From Niallia circulans (GTDB taxonomy: Bacteria; Bacillota; Bacilli; Bacillales; Cytobacillaceae), in assembly GCF_007273535.1 (NCBI RefSeq), contig NZ_RIBP01000004.1, positions 2,332,001 through 2,396,000 on the forward strand: a DNA stretch of 64,000 bases, read 5' to 3'. The notes under the pieces were generated by a model. It saw nothing but the letters and a program-made list of their open reading frames with translations, searched no databases and was not told the origin of the DNA. The position numbers and the translations under genes were made by a program. Below are positions 1 to 8,463 of this stretch, in pieces. Each line of letters begins with the position of its first letter. Position 1 is the first letter of the stretch.

Positions 1-78
1 ACGAAAGAAAAACAAGAAGAAATCATCCAGTTTGGAAGGGATTATGCGAAGAAATTCCTGCGAACATGGACGTACTAA
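1..78 (+). CDS. C-terminal end of an unidentified protein (possibly the patatin-like YqhO)
   Basis: The first 25 codons are open from the window edge in frame 1 and end at TAA 76-78, with a terminal peptide finishing KKFLRTWTY. Only the C-terminus is present, so no domain can be judged. In B. subtilis the neighbour of yqhP/yqhQ is yqhO, a patatin-like phospholipase, and an aromatic-rich end is compatible with it. That identity rests on gene order only and is weak. Confidence 0.4.
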   Translation, partial: TKEKQEEIIQFGRDYAKKFLRTWTY

Positions 79-203
79 AAAAAAAAACCGAGCCTGCTCA
101 TTGGAGAAGGTCGATTTTTTTTTACGGCACTTGGCTTATTTTGAAATTAGAAGCATTTATATTAGGCAAAAAGGATGCAGGGATTTGCCTTCTTTAAAAC
201 AGG

Positions 204-581
204 TCAAAATGTTGCCCGGTTTTTCTTTTTGCTCTTTTTTCCTTCGATAACAGTCAAGTGTGCACTGCTTGCGCTTCTTTTTTTGCCCTTGAAGGTTGCT
301 GTTTTTACTTGCGCACCTTGTTTAGGCAATATTTTTCCTTTTGTGTGCTGTTGTCTTTTCTTTGATCTTTTTGCCGCTTTAACAAAAGCTTTTTGCTCTT
401 TTCTTTCAGGGCTAGCTTTGGAAAATCGTCTAACAATAAACCAGATGAGCAGTCCAATAACAACTAATGAAAGTATGTTTTGCATAAACCCAACAGGATT
501 GGAAACGACAGATGATACTAATCCTATTAAAGCGAATAAGCAGACAATCCCAATAACAAGAAAAGGAATTCGATTCTTCAA
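204..581 (-). CDS. yqhP: YqhP / SA1362-family small membrane protein
   Basis: A protein of about 125 residues with two hydrophobic segments near the N-terminus (about residues 3-22 and 30-50) followed by a very basic, Lys/Arg-rich cytoplasmic tail ending KKSKKKNRATF. The start is taken as TTG at 581, because the GGGAGGTGG ribosome binding site lies just upstream of it; an in-frame ATG further upstream would leave the Shine-Dalgarno inside the gene. Size, topology and position next to yqhQ match YqhP of B. subtilis, a conserved Bacillales protein of unknown function. Convergent with the partial gene at the left edge. Confidence 0.75.
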   Translation of the reverse strand: MKNRIPFLVIGIVCLFALIGLVSSVVSNPVGFMQNILSLVVIGLLIWFIVRRFSKASPERKEQKAFVKAAKRSKKRQQHTKGKILPKQGAQVKTATFKGKKRSASSAHLTVIEGKKSKKKNRATF

Positions 582-746
582 GAAAAGCCACCTCCCTAAA
601 AGCATGATGAGCATTTTTTACAACTTTTAAACTTCTATTAAAAAAAGTTTATTCACATCATTTAATTTTGTTGCTTTAATGAAGCGCTAAACAAAAGATT
701 TTTTTAAAAGCCTTACATTAAGCTATATCCCCGAATTTTAAGGATG

Positions 747-1685
747 TTAATCTGCTGCAAGAATGGCTTTTTCCGATTCTTCTTCTCTGCGCTTTAATTC
801 CTTAAAGGAATAGATGGCTACTTCCACCTGATCGTCAGTCGGCTCTTTTGTTGTTAAAAGCTGCAGCCAAAGACCTGGCAAGCCTAAATATTTCAATACA
901 GGAATATTGCGCAGTTTATTAGTTAATTGAAGTACTTCAAACGAAATACCAAGGACAACAGGAATTAACGCAATCCTGCTTAATATCCGTTCTATAAAGG
1001 AGTCTGTTGGGAAAAGTAAATAAAGAAATAAACCAACAAACACTGTAAATAATATAAAGCTGCTTCCACAACGATAATGAAGTCTTGACTGTGCTTGCAC
1101 ATTTTCGACCGTAATTTCTTTGCCGTTTTCAAATGCATTTATGACTTTATGCTCTGCTCCATGGTATTGAAATACGCGTTTAATGAGAGGAGTCAGAGAG
1201 ACAAAGTAAATATAACCAAGTAAAAGAAGAAGCTTGAAGAAGCTTTCAAGTAATATTTGAGCAACGTGTCCGCTGATAACAGGCTTGAAAAATTCCGCTA
1301 AAAAGGCTGGTACTAATGTGAAGATGAATTTACCAAACAGGAAGGAAAGGATTCCAATTGCTGCAACTCCTAAAATCATCGTCATTTTGGAGGGTTCTTT
1401 TTCTTCTAACTTTACGTCTTCACTTGGGTCGACATCATAGCGATCTGTTGAGAAGTTTAGATGCTTTGTCCCATTCCCGCTCGATTCAATAATAGCGACA
1501 ATCCCTCTAATGAAGGGGATTTTTTTTAGTTTGGTCAGCTTCGGGTTATGTTTTCTCGGCAAATGAAAATAATCAATGGATTGATCCTTGCGCCTTATTG
1601 CAGTCACGTAATGATTTTTGCCGCCAAACATGACGCCCTCAACTACTGCCTGTCCTCCGAATACTGGTTTTTGCTCATTTGACAT
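747..1685 (-). CDS. yqhQ: DUF1385 membrane protein YqhQ
   Basis: 312 residues. The N-terminus carries the characteristic GGQAVVEGVMFGG stretch of the DUF1385 family, followed by a soluble region, four or so hydrophobic segments between about residues 100 and 260, and the conserved YHGAEHKVINAFE motif near residue 175. The C-terminal tail is hydrophilic. The molecular function of this widespread Firmicutes family is not established. It is transcribed divergently from yqhR, with about 215 bases between the starts, as in B. subtilis. The family call is firm; no role is inferred. Confidence 0.9.
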   Translation of the reverse strand: MSNEQKPVFGGQAVVEGVMFGGKNHYVTAIRRKDQSIDYFHLPRKHNPKLTKLKKIPFIRGIVAIIESSGNGTKHLNFSTDRYDVDPSEDVKLEEKEPSKMTMILGVAAIGILSFLFGKFIFTLVPAFLAEFFKPVISGHVAQILLESFFKLLLLLGYIYFVSLTPLIKRVFQYHGAEHKVINAFENGKEITVENVQAQSRLHYRCGSSFILFTVFVGLFLYLLFPTDSFIERILSRIALIPVVLGISFEVLQLTNKLRNIPVLKYLGLPGLWLQLLTTKEPTDDQVEVAIYSFKELKRREEESEKAILAAD

Positions 1686-1901
1686 GAATATTTACACCAA
1701 CCTCAGGTTAAATTAGGGTGGAAAAGCAAATGCTTAATTGTTTTCTCTGTTGGATGGATATGTTGTTCCATCACTATAAATTCCCCTATTTACATATTAC
1801 TAAAAATTTAGAGAAACAACTAGCCTAACGAATTTTAAGTAATTTATAGGTCTTATTACAGAGAAGAAAGCTAAAATATTCATAGCAGGAGGCATATGGA
1901 A

Positions 1902-2444
1902 ATGACAAAGGAAAACGAAGCGGAAAATCACAGTGGAATAGCAAAAGAGCCATCCATGCATTTCATTACACTTGTTATATGGACAGGGCTATTTGGGGGA
2001 ATATTTTGGTCCTTCATGGGATTTCTCGCTTATTATTTTAATATGACGGAAATAAGACCGAATGTCATATTGGAGCCGTGGGCAATCGGAAGCTGGAAAA
2101 CTGGTTGGCTTGGGACACTTATAAGTATTGGAGCAATCGGGTTCTTTTCTGTAATGGCTGCATTTGGGTATTATCTTTTACTTAGAAAATTCAAGTCCTT
2201 TTACATTGGCGTCGGTTTTGGAATAATGGTATTCGGTGTGGTTTTCATCATTTTAAATCCTATTTTTCCGAGCATCAAGCCATTTATGCAGCTTAGTTTA
2301 GACACGATAATCACTTCTATATGCCTTTATGTGCTGTGGGGAGTGTTTGTCGGCTATACGATTTCTTATGAAGAAAGTGAAATTAGAACGAAGAAACAAA
2401 AAGAAAACAAACGTGAGGCGAACATTTCGGGTAGTGAAGGATAA
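1902..2444 (+). CDS. yqhR: YqhR conserved membrane protein
   Basis: About 180 residues with four predicted membrane spans (roughly residues 25-45, 70-90, 100-120 and 130-150) and short charged ends. It matches YqhR of B. subtilis in size, topology and position; the function is unknown. Two in-frame ATGs exist, at 1896 and 1902. The AGGAGG at 1887-1892 is only 3 nt from the first but 9 nt from the second, so 1902 is preferred. In B. subtilis the next gene is aroQ (yqhS); here a terminator and then yqhT follow directly. Confidence 0.85.
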   Translation: MTKENEAENHSGIAKEPSMHFITLVIWTGLFGGIFWSFMGFLAYYFNMTEIRPNVILEPWAIGSWKTGWLGTLISIGAIGFFSVMAAFGYYLLLRKFKSFYIGVGFGIMVFGVVFIILNPIFPSIKPFMQLSLDTIITSICLYVLWGVFVGYTISYEESEIRTKKQKENKREANISGSEG

Positions 2445-2457
2445 TTAATATATGATA

Positions 2458-2486
2458 GAATGTTCTACATGAGCATTCTTTTTTTT
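2458..2486 (+). terminator. Terminator after yqhR
   Basis: A short hairpin (GAATGT paired with GCATTC, 9-nt loop) is followed by eight T residues, just after the yqhR stop. Confidence 0.65.
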
Positions 2487-2579
2487 AGCATTGCCAATGT
2501 TCAGAAGCTTTTACATAAATTCTATCATTTTAGTGGAATAAAATTTTAGTAAAAAATTAGTATCGGGGAGAGAACCATA

Positions 2580-3641
2580 ATGGAGAAATTAACGAAATTA
2601 CGGGAAGCTTTAGCAACTGCTGGTGTGGATGGTATTGTTATTGCCAGCAATTATAACCGCCGCTATATCAGTAACTTTACTGGTTCTGCTGGTGTTGTGT
2701 TAATCAGTGGAGAGGGAGCTAAATTCATTACAGACTTCCGCTATACAGAACAGGCTGCTAGTCAATGTGTTGGTTTTGACATTGTTAAGCACAGTGGTCC
2801 AATTCAAAAGGAAGTGGCAGAACAGGCGGAAAAATTAGGGATCAAAAAGCTTGGTTTTGAACAGGATTATTTGACTTTTACTGAATACAGACTGTATGAA
2901 GCTGTATTTAATGGCGAACTAGTTCCTGTTTCTGGTCTTGTGGAAAAGTTACGCTTGATTAAGACTAGGGAAGAGATTAAGATATTAAAGGAAGCAGCGG
3001 AGATCGCAGATGCCGCTTTTGCCCATATCCTTAAGTTTATTAAGGTTGGGAAGACAGAACTGGAAGTATCGAATGAATTAGAGTTTTTTATGAGAAAAGC
3101 AGGTGCGGTATCATCGTCCTTTGACACGATTGTCGCTTCTGGAACTAGATCTGCATTGCCACATGGTGTGGCGTCAGAAAAGCTAATCGAAGCAGGCGAT
3201 TTTGTGACAATGGATTTCGGGGCATATTATAAAGGATATGTGTCTGATATGACGAGAACAGTTGCCGTTGGCAAACCAGACGAAAAGCTAAAGGAAATAT
3301 ATGATATTGTCCTCCAAGCTCAGTTAAAAGGAATGGAAGGTATTAAACCGGGACTTACTGGCATTCAAGCTGATGCATTGACACGTGATTACATAAGTGC
3401 GCATGGATATGGTGAGTATTTTGGCCACTCTACAGGTCATGGAATCGGTTTAGAGGTCCATGAAGGACCAGGGCTTTCTTCTAAATCAGAGACAGTTCTT
3501 GAGTCAGGCATGGTTGTAACGGTTGAACCAGGCATCTATATTCCAGGTCTGGGCGGGGTTCGCATTGAGGATGATACTATCATAACAGATGATCATAATG
3601 AAGCTTTAACCCATTCACCAAAAGAATTGATTATTTTATAG
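2580..3641 (+). CDS. yqhT: Xaa-Pro aminopeptidase family (PepP-like) YqhT
   Basis: 353 residues, the usual size for Bacillus YqhT. An N-terminal creatinase-like domain (about 1-125) precedes a pita-bread M24 catalytic domain. The metal-binding pattern is visible: [17 protein letters not shown] (about 209-225, two Asp), the His of [17 protein letters not shown] (about 282-298), the Glu of VEPGIYIPG (about 315) and RIEDD (about 329). Family knowledge: dinuclear Mn/Co aminopeptidases that release N-terminal residues ahead of proline, probably cytosolic since no signal peptide is visible. It sits 20 bases upstream of efp, as in B. subtilis, and is probably cotranscribed with it. Confidence 0.93.
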   Translation: MEKLTKLREALATAGVDGIVIASNYNRRYISNFTGSAGVVLISGEGAKFITDFRYTEQAASQCVGFDIVKHSGPIQKEVAEQAEKLGIKKLGFEQDYLTFTEYRLYEAVFNGELVPVSGLVEKLRLIKTREEIKILKEAAEIADAAFAHILKFIKVGKTELEVSNELEFFMRKAGAVSSSFDTIVASGTRSALPHGVASEKLIEAGDFVTMDFGAYYKGYVSDMTRTVAVGKPDEKLKEIYDIVLQAQLKGMEGIKPGLTGIQADALTRDYISAHGYGEYFGHSTGHGIGLEVHEGPGLSSKSETVLESGMVVTVEPGIYIPGLGGVRIEDDTIITDDHNEALTHSPKELIIL

Positions 3642-3661
3642 GATTAACAGGAGGATCATTT

Positions 3662-4219
3662 ATGATTTCAGTAAACGATTTTAAAACAGGTTTAACAATT
3701 GAAGTGGATAACGGAATTTGGCGTGTATTGGATTTCCAACATGTTAAACCAGGAAAAGGCGCTGCATTCGTACGTTCTAAATTGAAAAACCTTCGTACAG
3801 GAGCAGTTCAAGAAAAAACGTTCAGAGCAGGCGAAAAGGTTGCAAAAGCACAAATTGATAACCGTAAAATGCAATACTTGTATGCAAGCGGTGATCAACA
3901 TGTGTTCATGGACCAAGAATCTTATGACCAAATTGAGCTTTCTGCAGATGCAATCGAATACGAATTGAAGTTCTTGCAAGAGAATATGGAAGTATATATC
4001 ATGATGTACCAAACAGAAACACTTGGTGTTGAGCTTCCGAATACAGTAGTGCTTGAAGTAACAGAAACAGAGCCTGGTATTAAAGGTGACACTGCTTCTG
4101 GTGGAACAAAGCCTGCCATTTTAGAAACTGGCCTTTCTGTGCAAGTTCCTTTCTTCATCAACCAAGGCGACAAATTGATCATCAATACAGCTGAAGCGAG
4201 CTATGTATCTCGCGCGTAA
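3662..4219 (+). CDS. efp: Elongation factor P
   Basis: 185 residues, full length. The N-terminal KOW-like domain carries the tip loop [15 protein letters not shown] with Lys32, the residue that is 5-aminopentanolylated in B. subtilis EF-P. The C-terminus has the two OB-fold domains, including [18 protein letters not shown] and [14 protein letters not shown] relieves ribosome stalling at polyproline stretches. AGGAGG lies 8 bases before the ATG. In B. subtilis yqhV and spoIIIAA follow; here about 2.5 kb of other genes intervene and yqhV is absent. Confidence 0.97.
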   Translation: MISVNDFKTGLTIEVDNGIWRVLDFQHVKPGKGAAFVRSKLKNLRTGAVQEKTFRAGEKVAKAQIDNRKMQYLYASGDQHVFMDQESYDQIELSADAIEYELKFLQENMEVYIMMYQTETLGVELPNTVVLEVTETEPGIKGDTASGGTKPAILETGLSVQVPFFINQGDKLIINTAEASYVSRA

Positions 4220-4463
4220 TTTTAGTTTACGGTTTTTACCATTTGCGTTTCAAGAATGGATGCTGTATTATATAAATATAAACGCTGCGTTGTACGTTAT
4301 CGTATGAAGTTTCAACCTTTATCGTTAATTAGGGAGTTCTATATTAAAGAAGGATCAGCATGCCTTATGACTAGCTCATTAGGACATATGAAGAAATCTT
4401 TTGCGAACACCCACCTGGTGGAGCAGGTTTTGAAACTCCATACACCTAAGCGGCAAAGGCGGC
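4220..4463 (+). other. Intergenic stretch after efp with potential RNA structure
   Basis: No convincing gene is present. The second half (about 4358-4460) has several nested complementarities: TGCC..TTA near 4360 with TAAGCGGCA near 4448, ACCTG with CAGGT, and TGGAG with CTCCA, which partly exclude one another. It runs straight into a strong terminator hairpin at 4464-4498. This could be a small RNA or a 3' UTR structure, but I do not recognise a known RNA family. The remainder (4220-4350) is AT-rich and featureless to me. Confidence 0.25.
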
Positions 4464-4498
4464 AAAAAAGAAGAGAACATTGTTCTCTTCTTTTTTTT
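4464..4498. terminator. Bidirectional terminator between efp side and the M23/LysM gene
   Basis: A 12-bp perfect stem (AAGAAGAGAACA with its complement) is flanked by A and T runs on both sides, so it can serve the plus-strand efp transcript and the minus-strand peptidase gene. Confidence 0.85.
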
Positions 4499-4522
4499 GT
4501 GCAAATAAAAGTACTTATGCAG

Positions 4523-5107
4523 TCAGCCTTCAGGAATGACAAGCTTTTGACCTGCATAAATTTGGTTAACATTTTGAATATTATTCGCTTCAGCAATCGC
4601 AGAAACTGAGACACCGTATCGTTGGCTTATTGCTGATAGTGTGTCACCGGCTGCAATCGTATAAGATTTAGCAGGTGTGCTTGGAGCAGAGTTTTGCTGG
4701 TTTTGGCTTTCATCTAAATAAGGAAGCGGATTAACTGCATTTGATTTAGCGCTATTCCATCTTCCACGATGAAGTTCAAAATGCAGATGCTGTCCTGTCG
4801 ATTGGCCAGTGTTGCCCATAACGCCAATAGTTTGTCCAGCTTTGACTCTTTCACCAACAGAAACCCTTCTTGAACCAGAACGCATGTGAGCATAAACAGT
4901 TTCCCAAACCTGTCCACCAAACTGATGGACAATCATGATGCACTCCCCGTAGCTTGAGGAAACATAGGAGCGAGAAACAGTCCCATCAGCTGCAGCTGCA
5001 ATCGGGTTTGTGCCAGATTTCGCAAAGTCAACTCCAAAGTGCTTGTTAGCACCAGTAGTTCGGAAAGGGTTGCTGAGATTGGTAACGGATGTTGGTCGCC
5101 TAAACAT
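4523..5107 (-). CDS. M23-family metallopeptidase with C-terminal LysM domain
   Basis: About 194 residues. An N-terminal M23 (LytM-type) domain shows the zinc motifs HFGVDFA (H-x3-D) and HLHFEL (HxH), preceded by GNTGQSTG. After a short linker rich in N, Q, S and P comes a single LysM domain (YTIAAGDTLSAISQRYGVSV...QIYAGQKLVIP, about residues 145-192). The start is the ATG at 5107, 6 nt after GGAGGTG; a longer TTG start would bury that site. Family knowledge: such enzymes cut peptide cross-bridges in peptidoglycan. There is no signal peptide, which is odd for a wall hydrolase and recalls phage lysins or spore and mother-cell enzymes. Not in this position in B. subtilis. Confidence 0.85.
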   Translation of the reverse strand: MFRRPTSVTNLSNPFRTTGANKHFGVDFAKSGTNPIAAAADGTVSRSYVSSSYGECIMIVHQFGGQVWETVYAHMRSGSRRVSVGERVKAGQTIGVMGNTGQSTGQHLHFELHRGRWNSAKSNAVNPLPYLDESQNQQNSAPSTPAKSYTIAAGDTLSAISQRYGVSVSAIAEANNIQNVNQIYAGQKLVIPEG

Positions 5108-5177
5108 GGAAATCACCTCCAAGATATGTTATGCACAAAAGAGGAGGGAAGCTTGGACACTTATTCTTTATAAAAAG

Positions 5178-5213
5178 AAAAAAAGGCACAGCTTAAAGTT
5201 GCTGTACCCTTTT
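5178..5213 (-). terminator. Terminator of the alkaline phosphatase gene
   Basis: On the minus strand an imperfect stem (GGGTACAGC with GCTGTGCC) is followed by seven T residues, just after the phoA stop. Confidence 0.7.
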
Positions 5214-5221
5214 GTATATGC

Positions 5222-6589
5222 TTAATTTCCAAAGTCATAGCCTTTCATATTAGCAATAATCTTTGAAATATCTGTATTATCAATGACTCCATGGAACTTT
5301 TCTGCACCTTTTCCATAAGCAAATAAAGCAATCATATTCCCTGTATGGCCTCCTGTTGTGTGGCTGAGCTGCTGTGTAGTGCTATCCAGTATGCCAGCAT
5401 GATAATGGCTGGCAATAATTCTTCCTATTTCTCTGCCGACCTTTTGCTCTGGATAAATACTGCCATCTTTCTTTTTAATACTTTCCTTAAAATGCACCAA
5501 TTCTTCGTTTGTTAGCTTCACATTTGCGTATTTTTGAAAAACCCTCATAATACTTTCTGTTGAATAATCTTTTGTGTTCGCATCCTTTGTTAATTTTTGC
5601 GCCATTAATTCTGGTGTTATTTGAATGTTCTTTAATGCCTTAATGTCCATCGGTTCTGTTACCGAAATCCCCATTGTTTCATGATCTGCTGCAACGATCA
5701 CTAAAGTGTCCTGCCGTTTTTGTGCCCATTCCACACAGTATTTGACAGCTTCATCAAACTCAATCGTTTCTTTCCATATACTTGTTATATCAGTCGAGTG
5801 AGCAGCATGATCAATTCTTGCGCCTTCTATAACAGCGAAAAATCCCTTATTACCGTTTACAAGGGCTTCAATTGTTTTACCAGCCATCTCTGTCAATGTT
5901 GGCTCCGTGCTTTTTAACTCCTTTCGATCTTGTTTAAAGGAAAGGTGTTTGCTCGCAAAAAGACCAAGTAGTTTGTCTCCATTTGCTGAGGCAAGCTCGT
6001 TTTTTGATGTGACAAATGTGTAGCCTTGAGCTTTGTATTTTTTTATTAATTCCCTGTTTTTCCCGAAGTACATAGACCCGCCGCCCATAACGACGTCAAT
6101 GTTGTTTTCTAATTGCTGCCTCGCAATTTCCTCCTGATCTGCCCATCTATCCTTAACGCTAGCTGTAAAGCTTGCCGGAGTGGCATCTGTCACACTGTTA
6201 GTCGAAACGATTCCAGTTTTGTTTCCATTTGCCTTAAAAACATCAAGGATGCTTGGAGAGTTTTTCCCATCCTTTGTCATTCCAATCATGCCATTGTTTG
6301 TTTTCTTTCCAATAGCGATGGCAGTTCCTCCTGCTGCTGAATCTGTCACATTATTATTTGCAGAGTACGTTTTGACAAGGGCGGTGTTGGGCAGTGTTTG
6401 CAAAAATAACCTGCCTTCTTTTCCATGCTCAAATAAACTCGCTATTTCCATTTGGCCAAGACCCATTCCATCCCCAATCAACAGAATGACATTTTTCGGA
6501 CCGTTTGCTGCTAAAGCATAAGGCGAGCTTCCAAAAGCCATCCAAATAGTGAGAAGCAGACAGATGCAGCGGAATAATTTTGTTTTCAT
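5222..6589 (-). CDS. phoA: Secreted alkaline phosphatase
   Basis: 455 residues, close to PhoA and PhoB of B. subtilis. A Sec signal peptide is clear (MKTKLFRCICLLLTIWMAFG, then cleavage after YALA). Catalytic landmarks: GDGMGLGQME near the mature N-terminus, the nucleophile motif DSAAGGTAIA (Ser in about 93-102), zinc ligands in IDHAAHS and AADHETMG, and TGGHTG near the C-terminus. It hydrolyses phosphomonoesters outside the cell to supply phosphate. Whether it is closer to PhoA or PhoB cannot be told by eye. It is divergent from the spoIIIA operon and not in this place in B. subtilis, so this two-gene block is a local insertion. No Pho box was identified with confidence. Confidence 0.93.
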   Translation of the reverse strand: MKTKLFRCICLLLTIWMAFGSSPYALAANGPKNVILLIGDGMGLGQMEIASLFEHGKEGRLFLQTLPNTALVKTYSANNNVTDSAAGGTAIAIGKKTNNGMIGMTKDGKNSPSILDVFKANGNKTGIVSTNSVTDATPASFTASVKDRWADQEEIARQQLENNIDVVMGGGSMYFGKNRELIKKYKAQGYTFVTSKNELASANGDKLLGLFASKHLSFKQDRKELKSTEPTLTEMAGKTIEALVNGNKGFFAVIEGARIDHAAHSTDITSIWKETIEFDEAVKYCVEWAQKRQDTLVIVAADHETMGISVTEPMDIKALKNIQITPELMAQKLTKDANTKDYSTESIMRVFQKYANVKLTNEELVHFKESIKKKDGSIYPEQKVGREIGRIIASHYHAGILDSTTQQLSHTTGGHTGNMIALFAYGKGAEKFHGVIDNTDISKIIANMKGYDFGN

Positions 6590-6689
6590 GCTAAAAGACT
6601 CCTTTTTAAGTAACTGTTTTTTATAGCTTTTGGAATCTGCCAGCTTTTTAGTCGTAATTATAAAACTGCTTAAGAAAGAGAACAGGCAG

Positions 6690-6717
6690 TCATATTATTG
6701 TTCTTCGTGCATACATT
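6690..6717 (+). promoter_or_regulatory. Sigma-E promoter of the spoIIIA operon
   Basis: TCATATT (6690-6696), a 13-nt spacer and CATACATT (6710-6717) fit the sigma-E consensus (kmATATT, 13-15 nt, CATACAnT) almost perfectly. It lies about 70 bases ahead of the chosen spoIIIAA start. B. subtilis spoIIIA is known to be sigma-E dependent. Confidence 0.8.
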
Positions 6718-6785
6718 TTAATAAGTCGCATTGTAAGCCAGTGATTTTAGTGAGTTGGACAACCTTAAAAAAGGAGAAAAGCGCT

Positions 6786-7709
6786 GTGAACACATTCTAT
6801 TCATTCTTGCCCAAAAAAATAGCTGATCAACTACTCACACTCTCTCCTGCTGAAAGAGAGCGAATAGAAGAAATCAGAATCCGGATTGGGAGGCCATTAG
6901 AAATATCTCTTCATGACGGTGTACGATTTATCGATATGGAAATGACGAAGGAGGATGCCTTTCAGTTTCTTAATAAACTCAGTCATTACTCTGTTTATAC
7001 GATTGATGAAGAGCTGAAGAGGGGCTACATCACCGTCGAAGGCGGCCATCGCATTGGTCTTGCAGGTAAAGTTATCTTAGAGGAAAGTTCAGTCAAGGCG
7101 ATTAGGGATATAGCTTCCTTTAATGTGCGCATAGCAAAGGAGAAAATTGGCTCTGCAGAACCATTCGCCCCGTTTCTCTATAATGGAGCAAAATGGCTGC
7201 ATACGATGATTATTGGGCCGCCACAAACAGGGAAGACCACAATTTTACGAGATTTAGCAAGAATTGTCTCAACAGGACATGCGTTGCACAACATCCCAGC
7301 CCTTAAGGTCGGTATTGTCGACGAAAGGTCTGAAATAGCAGGCTGTTTGGATGGCATTCCTCAGATGACGTTTGGAACAAGGGTAGATGTTCTTGATTCC
7401 TGTCCAAAGGCAGAAGGAATGATGATGATGATTCGTTCCATGAGTCCCAATGTCCTTATTGTCGATGAAGTTGGCCGCAAGGAGGATGGAGAGGCTATTT
7501 TAGAAGCTGTTAACGCAGGTATTCAGCTGATGATGACTACACACGGCACTTCCTTTGAGGAAATTAAAAACAGACCAACACTTAAACCGATTATGGAATC
7601 GGGAATTTTTGAAAGATATGTAGAGTTGAGCAGGGCAAATGGTCCGGGCACTGTTAGTGCTATCAGAAATGGACATGGACAGATCTTAAGGGAAATGAAG
7701 GTGATGTAA
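6786..7709 (+). CDS. spoIIIAA: Stage III sporulation protein AA (ATPase)
   Basis: 307 residues, the same length as in B. subtilis. It resembles type II/IV secretion ATPases: Walker A GPPQTGKTT at residues 144-152, then a Walker B-like segment NVLIVDEVG and a conserved MTTHGTS. It is the cytosolic (mother-cell) motor of the SpoIIIA-SpoIIQ channel that keeps the forespore active after engulfment. The start is the GTG at 6786 with AAAGGAG 8 nt upstream. Longer in-frame starts upstream would lie before the sigma-E promoter. First gene of an eight-gene operon; the spoIIIAB ATG directly follows the stop. Confidence 0.97.
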   Translation: MNTFYSFLPKKIADQLLTLSPAERERIEEIRIRIGRPLEISLHDGVRFIDMEMTKEDAFQFLNKLSHYSVYTIDEELKRGYITVEGGHRIGLAGKVILEESSVKAIRDIASFNVRIAKEKIGSAEPFAPFLYNGAKWLHTMIIGPPQTGKTTILRDLARIVSTGHALHNIPALKVGIVDERSEIAGCLDGIPQMTFGTRVDVLDSCPKAEGMMMMIRSMSPNVLIVDEVGRKEDGEAILEAVNAGIQLMMTTHGTSFEEIKNRPTLKPIMESGIFERYVELSRANGPGTVSAIRNGHGQILREMKVM

Positions 7710-8225
7710 ATGATGAAGATAATTGGTGCAATCATCATTATAGCCACCACAAGCCTTGGAGGAATGGAAATAGCAAGATCATTTAGTGAAAGACCTAAGC
7801 AGCTTAGGCAATTGAAATCGGCTTTGCAGTCTTTAGAAGCAGAAATTATGTACGGTCATACACCACTGCATGAAGCGGCTAGACGTTTAGCTGAGCAGCT
7901 CCACCAGCCCTTGAGCACTTTTTTTGATAATTTTTCGCAAAAGCTCATGACAGAAGAGACAACGGTAAGGGATGCTTGGACAACCTGTCTTGATGACATT
8001 TGGAAAAGGACGGCAATGAAAAAGCCTGAATTGGAAATCATGAAGCAGTTTGGTGAAACGCTCGGCAGACATGACAGGGCTTCCCAGCAGAAACAAATTA
8101 TGCTGACACTAACTCATATCGAAAGAGAAGAGCAAGAAGCAAGAGACCATCAATTGAGATATGAAAAAATGTTTAAGAGCTTAGGCGTGCTTTCAGGGCT
8201 ATTGATTGTCATTTTATTGATGTAG
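7710..8225 (+). CDS. spoIIIAB: Stage III sporulation protein AB
   Basis: 171 residues, as in B. subtilis. An N-terminal hydrophobic segment (about 2-20), a central helical cytoplasmic part containing LQSLEAEIMYGHTPL, and a C-terminal membrane segment give a layout like GspF/T2SS inner-membrane platform proteins. Part of the mother-cell membrane channel complex. The ATG abuts the spoIIIAA stop, with its ribosome binding site inside the upstream gene, which suggests translational coupling. Confidence 0.97.
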   Translation: MMKIIGAIIIIATTSLGGMEIARSFSERPKQLRQLKSALQSLEAEIMYGHTPLHEAARRLAEQLHQPLSTFFDNFSQKLMTEETTVRDAWTTCLDDIWKRTAMKKPELEIMKQFGETLGRHDRASQQKQIMLTLTHIEREEQEARDHQLRYEKMFKSLGVLSGLLIVILLM

Positions 8226-8242
8226 GTTTAGGAGGAGACATA

Positions 8243-8449
8243 ATGGGTTTAGAGGTGGATATTATCTTCAAGATAGCTGGTGTCGGCATCGTTGTTGCTT
8301 TTTTGCACACGATACTAGACCAGGTTGGAAAAAAAGAATATGCACAGTGGGTAACATTATTTGGCTTTATCTATATTTTATTTATGGTTGCCAACATCGT
8401 AGATGACTTATTCCAAAAAATCAAATCGGTTTTCTTATTTCAGGGATAA
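8243..8449 (+). CDS. spoIIIAC: Stage III sporulation protein AC
   Basis: 68 residues with two membrane segments separated by a short polar loop (LDQVGKKEYAQW). Length and sequence are typical of SpoIIIAC. AGGAGG lies 8-9 nt before the ATG. A small integral membrane component of the SpoIIIA channel, homologous to part of SpoIIIAD. Confidence 0.96.
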   Translation: MGLEVDIIFKIAGVGIVVAFLHTILDQVGKKEYAQWVTLFGFIYILFMVANIVDDLFQKIKSVFLFQG

Positions 8450-8463
8450 AGGGGGATACGATC

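Noticed and set aside
175..630. Plus-strand frame across yqhP
   Set aside because: Phe/Cys-rich reading opposite yqhP, which has the better ribosome binding site and known family.
4256..4609. 117-codon plus-strand frame after efp
   Set aside because: It runs through the terminator hairpin and into the opposite gene; no ribosome binding site and no similarity to YqhV.
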